DNA of 64,000 bases, taken from NCBI GenBank assembly GCA_000711775.1, contig ARYC01017093.1, positions 42,706-106,705 on the forward strand, given 5' to 3'. Below are positions 56,401 to 64,000 of the stretch, piece after piece. The position numbers and the translations under genes are program-made. Numbering within the stretch: the stretch's first letter is position 1; each line of letters starts with the position of its first letter. Below the pieces are notes generated by a model. That model ran no database searches and was not told where the DNA came from. It worked only from the letters and a program-made list of their open reading frames with translations. This DNA is from Oxytricha trifallax (Eukaryota; Ciliophora; Spirotrichea; Sporadotrichida; Oxytrichidae).

Positions 56401-59400
56401 TGGTCATTTTCATTTTGTGATGACTTTATATCAACTCTAACTTTATAGTCAAATTCTATGAAAAGTTCTCCTTCAAGTTTCTCAAAGATCTCAATACGCA
56501 AATTGAGTTTGAATTCCACTAAAAGCTTTATCGCACAATGAATAGAAAGAGTGTAGAGTTTAAAGGATTATCTATTTAGAATGAAGGTGTTCTGGTCATT
56601 TTCATTTTGTGATGACTTTATATCAACTCTAACTTTATAGTCAAATTCTATGAAAAGTTCTCCTTCAAGTTTCTCAAAGATCTCAATACGCAAATTGAGT
56701 TTGAATTCCACTAAAAGCTTTATCGCACAATGAATAGAAAGAGTGTAGAGTTTAAAGGATTATCTATTTAGAATGAAGGTGTTCTGGTCATTTTCATTTT
56801 GTGATGACTTTATATCAACTCTAACTTTATAGTCAAATTCTATGAAAAGTTCTCCTTCAAGTTTCTCAAAGATCTCAATACGCAAATTGAGTTTGAATTC
56901 CACTAAAAGCTTTATCGCACAATGAATAGAAAGAGTGTAGAGTTTAAAGGATTATCTATTTAGAATGAAGGTGTTCTGGTCATTTTCATTTTGTGATGAC
57001 TTTATATCAACTCTAACTTTATAGTCAAATTCTATGAAAAGTTCTCCTTCAAGTTTCTCAAAGATCTCAATACGCAAATTGAGTTTGAATTCCACTAAAA
57101 GCTTAATCGCACAATGAATAGAAAGAGTGTAGAGTTTAAAGGATTATCTATTTAGAATGAAGGTGTTCTGGTCATTTTCATTTTGTGATGACTTTATATC
57201 AACTCTAACTTTATAGTCAAATTCTATGAAAAGTTCTCCTTCAAGTTTCTCAAAGATCTCAATACGCAAATTGAGTTTGAATTCCACTAAAAGCTTAATC
57301 GCACAATGAATAGAAAGAGTGTAGAGTTTAAAGGATTATCTATTTAGAATGAAGGTGTTCTGGTCATTTTCATTTCGTGATGACTTTATATCAACTCTAA
57401 CTTTATAGTCAAATTCTATGAAAAGTTCTCCTTCAAGTTTCTCAAAGATCTCAATACGCAAATTAAGTTTGAATTCCACTAAAAGCTTAATCGCACAATG
57501 AATAGAAAGAGTGTAGAGTTTAAAGGATTATCAATTTAGAATGAAGGTGTTCTGGTCAGTTTCATTTTGTGATGACTTTATATCAACTCTAACTTTATAG
57601 TCAAATTCTATGAAAAGTTCTCCTTCAAGTTTCTCAAAGATCTCAATACGCAAATTAAGTTTGAATTCCACTAAAAGCTTAATCGCACAATGAATAGAAA
57701 GAGTGTAGAGTTTAAAGGATTATCTATTTAGAATGAAGGTGTTCTGGTCATTTTCATTTCGTCATGACTTTATATCAACTCTAACTTTATAGTCAAATTC
57801 TATGAAAAGTTCTCCTTCAAGTTTCTCAAAGATCTCAATACGCAAATTGAGTTTGAATTCCACTAAAAGCTTAATCGCACAATGAATAGAAAGAGTGTAG
57901 AGTTTAAAGGATTATCTATTTAGAATGAAGGTGTTCTGGTCATTTTCATTTTGGCATGACTTTATATCAACTCTAACTTTATAGTCAAATTCTATGAAAA
58001 GTTCTCCTTCAAGTTTCTCAAAGATCTCAATACGCAAATTGAGTTTGAATTCCACTAAAAGCTTAATCGCACAATGAATAGAAAGAGTGTAGAGTTTAAA
58101 GGATTATCTATTTAGAATGAAGGTGTTCTGGTCATTTTCATTTTGTCATGACTTTATATCAACTCTAACTTTATAGTCAAATTCTATGAAAAGTTCTCCT
58201 TCAAGTTTCTCAAAGATCTCAAAACGCAAATTAAGTTTGAATTCCACTAAAAGCTTAATCGCACAATGAATAGAAAGAGTGTAGAGTTTAAGGATTATCT
58301 ATTTAGAATGAAGGTGTTCTGGTCATTTTCATTTTGTGATGACTTTATATCAACTCTAACTTTATAGTCAAATTCTATGAAAAGTTCCCCTTCAAGGTTC
58401 TCAAAGATCTCAATACGCAAATTAAGTTTGAATTCCACTAAAAGCTTAATCGCACAATGAATAGAAAGAGTGTAGAGTTTAAAGGATTATCTATTTAGAA
58501 TGAAGTGTTCTGGTCATTTTCATTTTGTGATGACTTTATATCAACTCTAACTTTATAGTCAAATTCTATGAAAAGTTCTCCTTCAAGTTTCTCAAAGATC
58601 TCAATACGCAAATTAAGTTTGAATTCCACTAAAAGCTTAATCGCACAATGAATAGAAAGAGTGTAGAGTTTAAAGGATTATCTATTTAGAATGAAGGTGT
58701 TCTGGTCATTTTCATTTTGTGATGACTTTATATCAACTCTAACTTTATAGTCAAATTCTATGAAAAGTTCTCCTTCAAGTTTCTCAAAGATCTCAATACG
58801 CAAATTGAATTTGAATTCCACTAAAAGCTTAATCGCACAATGAATAGAAAGAGTGTAGAGTTTAAAGGATTATCAATTTAGAATGAAGGTGTTCTGGTCA
58901 TTTTCATTTTGTGATGACTTTATATCAACTCTAACTTTATAGTCAAATTCTATGAAAAGTTCCCCTTCAAGGTTCTCAAAGATCTCAATACGCAAATTGA
59001 GTTTGAATTCCACTAAAAGCTTAATCGCACAATGAATAGAAAGAGTGTAGAGTTTAAAGGATTATCTATTTAGAATGAAGGTGTTCTGGTCATTTTCATT
59101 TTGTCATGACTTTATATCAACTCTAACTTTATAGTCAAATTCTATGAAAAGTTCTCCTTCAAGTTTCTCAAAGATCTCAAAACGCAAATTAAGTTTGAAT
59201 TCCACTAAAAGCTTAATCGCACAATGAATAGAAAGAGTGTAGAGTTTAAAGGATTATCTATTTAGAATGAAGGTGTTCTGGTCATTTTCATTTTGTGATG
59301 ACTTTATATCAACTCTAACTTTATAGTCAAATTCTATGAAAAGTTCCCCTTCAAGGTTCTCAAAGATCTCAATACGCAAATTGAGTTTGAATTCCACTAA

Positions 59401-62400
59401 AAGCTTAATCGCACAATGAATAGAAAGAGTGTAGAGTTTAAAGGATTATCTATTTAGAATGAAGGTGTTCTGGTCATTTTCATTTTGTGATGACTTTATA
59501 TCAACTCTAACTTTATAGTCAAATTCTATGAAAAGTTCCCCTTCAAGGTTCTCAAAGATCTCAATACGCAAATTGAGTTTGAATTCCACTAAAAGCTTAA
59601 TCGCACAATGAATAGAAAGAGTGTAGAGTTTAAAGGATTATCTATTTAGAATGAAGGTGTTCTGGTCATTTTCATTTTGGAATGACTTTATATCAACTCT
59701 AACTTTATAGTCAAATTCTATGAAAAGTTCTCCTTCAAGTTTCTCAAAGATCTCAATACGCAAATTAAGTTTGATTCCACTAAAGCTTAATCGCACAATG
59801 AATAGAAAGAGTGTAGAGTTTAAAGGATTATCAATTTAGAATGAAGGTGTTCTGGTCATTTTCATTTTGTGATGACTTTATATCAACTCTAACTTTATAG
59901 TCAAATTCTATGAAAAGTTCTCCTTCAAGTTTCTCAAAGATCTCAATACGCAAATTAAGTTTGAATTCCACTAAAAGCTTAATCGCACAATGAATAGAAA
60001 GAGTGTAGAGTTTAAAGGATTATCTATTTAGAATGAAGGTGTTCTGGTCATTTTCATTTTGTAATGACTTTATATCAACTCTAACTTTATAGTCAAATTC
60101 TATGAAAAGTTCTCCTTCAAGTTTCTCAAAGATCTCAATACGCAAATTAAGTTTGAATTCCACTAAAAGCTTAATCGCACAATGAATAGAAAGAGTGTAG
60201 AGTTTAAAGGATTATCTATTTAGAATGAAGGTGTTCTGGTCATTTTCATTTTGTGATGACTTTATATCAACTCTAACTTTATAGTCAAATTCTATGAAAA
60301 GTTCTCCTTCAAGTTTCTCAAAGATCTCAATACGCAAATTAAGTTTGAATTCCAGTAAAAGCTTAATCGCACAATGAATAGAAAGAGTGTAGAGTTTAAA
60401 GGATTATCTATTTAGAATGAAGGTGTTCTGGTCATTTTCATTTTGTGATGACTTTATATCAACTCTAACTTTATAGTCAAATTCTATGAAAAGTTCTCCT
60501 TCAAGTTTCTCAAAGATCTCAATACGCAAATTAAGTTTGAATTCCAGTAAAAGCTTAATCGCACAATGAATAGAAAGAGTGTAGAGTTTAAAGGATTATC
60601 TATTTAGAATGAAGGTGTTCTGGTCATTTCATTTTGTGATGACTTTATATCAACTCTAACTTTATAGTCAAATTCTATGAAAAGTTCTCCTTCAAGTTTC
60701 TCAAAGATCTCAAAACGCAAATTAAGTTTGAATTCGACTAAAAGCTTAATCGCACAATGAATAGAAAGAGTGTAGAGTTTAAAGGATTATCTATTTTGAA
60801 TGAAGGTGTTCTGGTCATTTTCATTTTGTGATGACTTTATATCAACTCTAACTTTATAGTCAAATTCTATGAAAAGTTCTCCTTCAAGTTTCTCAAAGAT
60901 CTCAATACGCAAATTGAGTTTGAATTCCACTAAAGGCTTTATCGCACAATGAATAGAAAGAGTGTAGAGTTTAAAGGATTATCTATTTAGAATGAAGGTG
61001 TTCTGGTCATTTTCATTTTGTCATGACTTTATATCAACTCTAACTTTATAGTCAAATTCTATGAAAAGTTCTCCTTCAAGTTTCTCAAAGATCTCAATAC
61101 GCAAATTGAGTTTGAATTCCACTAAAAGCTTAATCGCACAATGAATAGAAAGAGTGTAGAGTTTAAAGGATTATCTATTTAGAATGAAGGTGTTCTGGTC
61201 ATTTTCATTTTGTGATGACTTTATATCAACTCTAACTTTATAGTCAAATTCTATGAAAAGTTCTCGTTCAAGTTTCTCAAAGATCTCAATACGCAAATTG
61301 AGTTTGAATTCCACTAAAAGCTTAATCGCACAATGAATAGAAAGAGTGTAGAGTTTAAAGGATTATCTATTTAGAATGAAGGTGTTCTGGTCATTTTCAT
61401 TTTGGGATGACTTTATATCAACTCTAACTTTATAGTCAAATTCTATGAAAAGTTCTCCTTCAAGTTTCTCAAAGATCTCAATACGCAAATTGAGTTTGAA
61501 TTCCACTAAAAGCTTAATCGCACAATGAATAGAAAGAGTGTAGAGTTTAAAGGATTATCTATTTAGAATGAAGGTGTTCTGGTCATTTTCATTTTGTGAT
61601 GACTTTATATCAACTCTAACTTTATAGTCAAATTCTATGAAAAGTTCTCCTTCAAGTTTCTCAAAGAAATCAATACGCAAATAAAGTTTGAATTCCACTA
61701 AAAGCTTAATCGCACAATGAATAGAAAGAGTGTAGAGTTTAAAGGATTATCTATTTAGAATGAAGGTGTTCTGGTCATTTTCATTTTGTGATGACTTTAT
61801 ATCAACTCTAACTTTATAGTCAAATTCTATGAAAAGTTCTCCTTCAAGTTTCTCAAAGATCTCATGACGAAAATTGAGTTTGAATTCCACTAAAAGCTTA
61901 ATCGCACAATGAATAGAAAGAGTGTAGAGTTTAAAGGATTATCTATTTAGAATGAAGGTGTTCTGGTCATTTTCATTTCGTGATGACTTTATATCAACTC
62001 TAACTTTATAGTCAAATTCTATGAAAAGTTCTCCTTCAAGTTTCTCAAAGATCTCAAAACGCAAATTAAGTTTGAATTCGACTAAAAGCTTAATCGCACA
62101 ATGAATAGAAAGAGTGTAGAGTTTAAAGGATTATCTATTTTGAATGAAGGTGTTCTGGTCATTTTCATTTTGTGATGACTTTATATCAACTCTAACTTTA
62201 TAGTCAAATTCTATGAAAAGTTCTCCTTCAAGTTTCTCAAAGATCTCAATACGCAAATTAAGTTTGAATTCCAGTAAAAGCTTAATCGCACAATGAATAG
62301 AAAGAGTGTAGAGTTTAAAGGATTATCTATTTAGAATGAAGGTGTTCTGGTCATTTTTCATTTTGTGATGACTTTATATCAACTCTAACTTTATAGTCAA

Positions 62401-64000
62401 ATTCTATGAAAAGTTCTCCTTCAAGTTTCTCAAAGATCTCAAAACGCAAATTAAGTTTGAATTCGACTAAAAGCTTAATCGCACAATGAATAGAAAGAGT
62501 GTAGAGTTTAAAGGATTATCTATTTTGAATGAAGGTGTTCTGGTCATTTTCATTTTGTGATGACTTTATATCAACTCTAACTTTATAGTCAAATTCTATG
62601 AAAAGTTCTCCTTCAAGTTTCTCAAAGATCTCAATACGCAAATTAAGTTTGAATTCCAGTAAAAGCTTAATCGCACAATGAATAGAAAGAGTGTAGAGTT
62701 TAAAGGATTATCTATTTAGAATGAAGGTGTTCTGGTCATTTTCATTTTGTGATGACTTTATATCAACTCTAACTTTATAGTCAAATTCTATGAAAAGTTC
62801 TCCTTCAAGTTTCTCAAAGATCTCAAAACGCAAATTAAGTTTGAATTCGACTAAAAGCTTAATCGCACAATGAATAGAAAGAGTGTAGAGTTTAAAGGAT
62901 TATCTATTTTGAATGAAGGTGTTCTGGTCATTTTCATTTTGTGATGACTTTATATCAACTCTAACTTTATAGTCAAATTCTATGAAAAGTTCTCCTTCAA
63001 GTTTCTCAAAGATCTCAATACGCAAATTAAGTTTGAATTCCACTAAATGCTTAATCGCACAATGAATAAAAGAGTGTAGAGTTTAAAGGATTATCTATTT
63101 AGAATGAAGGTGTTCTGGTCATTTTCATTTTGTGATGACTTTATATCAACTCTAACTTTATAGTCAAATTCTATGCAAAGTTCTCCTTCAAGTTTCTCAA
63201 AGATCTCAATACGCAAATTGAGTTTGAATTCCACTAAAAGCTTAATCGCACAATGAATAGAAAGAGTGTAGAGTTTAAAGGATTATCTATTTAGAATGAA
63301 GGTGTTCTGGTCATTTTCATTTTGTGATGACTTTATATCAACTCTAACTTTATAGTCAAATTCTATGAAAAGTTCCCCTTCAAGGTTCTCAAAGATCTCA
63401 ATACGCAAATTGAGTTTGAATTCCACTAAAAGCTTAATCGCACAATGAATAGAAAGAGTGTAGAGTTTAAAGGATTATCTATTTAGAATGAAGTGTTCTG
63501 GTCATTTTCATTTTGTGATGACTTTATATCAATTCTTACTTTATAGTCAAATTCTATGAAAAGTTCTCCTTCAAGTTTCTCAAAGATCTCAATACGCAAA
63601 TTAAGTTTGAATTCCACTAAAAGCTTAATTGCACAATGAATAGAAAGAGTGTAGAGTTTAAAGGATTATCTATTTAGAATGAAGGTGTTCTGGTCATTTT
63701 CATTTTGTGATGACTTTATATCAACTCTAACTTTATAGTCAAATTCTATGAAAAGTTCTCGTTCAAGTTTCTCAAAGATCTCAATACGCAAATTGAGTTT
63801 GAATTCCACTAAAAGCTTAATCGCACAATGAATAGAAAGAGTGTAGAGTTTAAAGGATTATCTATTTAGAATGAAGGTGTTCTGGTCATTTTCATTTTGG
63901 GATGACTTTATATCAACTCTAACTTTATAGTCAAATTCTATGAAAAGTTCTCCTTCAAGTTTCTCAAAGATCTCAATACGCAAATTGAGTTTGAATTCCA
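50479..64000. repeat. 192-bp tandem satellite array, about 70 copies, running off the window
   Basis: A unit of 192 bp (for example TATAGTC at 50491, 50683, 50875, 51067) repeats to the window end. The first unit is the most diverged (TTCTTCTTC...TTCTTAAAG), as expected for an array edge. Units up to about 55.9 kb are almost identical; beyond that, variants increase (AAGGTTCTC for AAGTTTCTC, CAAAACGC for CAATACGC, GAATTCGAC or GAATTCCAG for GAATTCCAC, small indels). Each unit has an AAGCTT site. No gene is implied. Germline-limited satellites of this kind are typical of hypotrich micronuclei; a centromeric role is possible but unproven. Confidence 0.97.

Noticed and set aside
50479-64000. Two minus-strand frames of the 192-bp satellite unit lack TGA and 192 is a multiple of 3, so a giant repetitive protein could be read.
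   Set aside because: With only one stop codon a 64-codon open unit is expected fairly often by chance; frames are broken by single-base indels in several units, and no start, end or codon signature is seen.
50479-64000. CRISPR-like array.
   Set aside because: Units are contiguous 192-bp copies without unique spacers, in a eukaryotic setting.
1-64000. tRNA and rRNA genes.
   Set aside because: No cloverleaf-like or rRNA-like stretch was recognised on either strand by eye; a covariance-model scan was not possible.

Overview
The window looks like germline (micronuclear) DNA of a hypotrich/stichotrich ciliate of the Oxytricha type. Four signs support this. (1) It is extremely AT-rich, and real coding stretches stay open only if TAA and TAG are read as glutamine and TGA alone as stop. 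(2) It holds three 4-kb transposons, one lacking an end, plus one shrunken copy; their termini carry the telomere-like CAAAACCCC repeat, with 3-bp ANT target duplications where they can be checked, and a 42-kDa DDE transposase, a 22-kDa gene and a 57-kDa zinc-finger/kinase gene. This is the known TBE (telomere-bearing element) layout. (3) Host genes are cut into short coding blocks (MDSs) by AT-rich inserts (IESs) bounded by 2-9 bp direct repeats (pointers). (4) The last 13.5 kb is a tandem satellite.

Layout. 0.4-4.8 kb and 7.3-12.2 kb: two directly repeated paralogues of an unidentified membrane-protein gene, each split by IESs that differ between copies. 13.3-22.3 kb: two TBEs of one subfamily in inverted orientation; the second interrupts a MORN-repeat gene. 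22.4-23.4 kb: a 1-kb foldback palindrome. 23.4-27.5 kb: AT-rich DNA with two small coding-like islands. 27.55-29.1 kb: a palindromic transposon (FB1). 29.3-34.0 kb (minus): protein kinase gene A in at least eight blocks, containing a decayed TBE. 34.5 kb: another MORN-like block. 37.1-47.3 kb (plus): protein kinase gene B, paralogue of A, whose third IES has grown to 7.4 kb by taking in a full TBE and a second palindromic transposon (FB2). 50.5-64 kb: about 70 copies of a 192-bp satellite.

The paralogous pairs make the window informative: aligning A with B, and membrane gene copy 1 with copy 2, lets pointers be read directly and shows shared IES sites with different lengths and pointers, IESs present in only one copy, 26- and 29-bp micro-IESs, and an empty site for a TBE insertion. 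Across the TBE genes I also see very small GT-AG introns (26, 32 and 36 nt) at conserved places and lengths, which explain most in-frame TGA codons shared by the copies. All positions and frames were worked out by eye; no database search was made.
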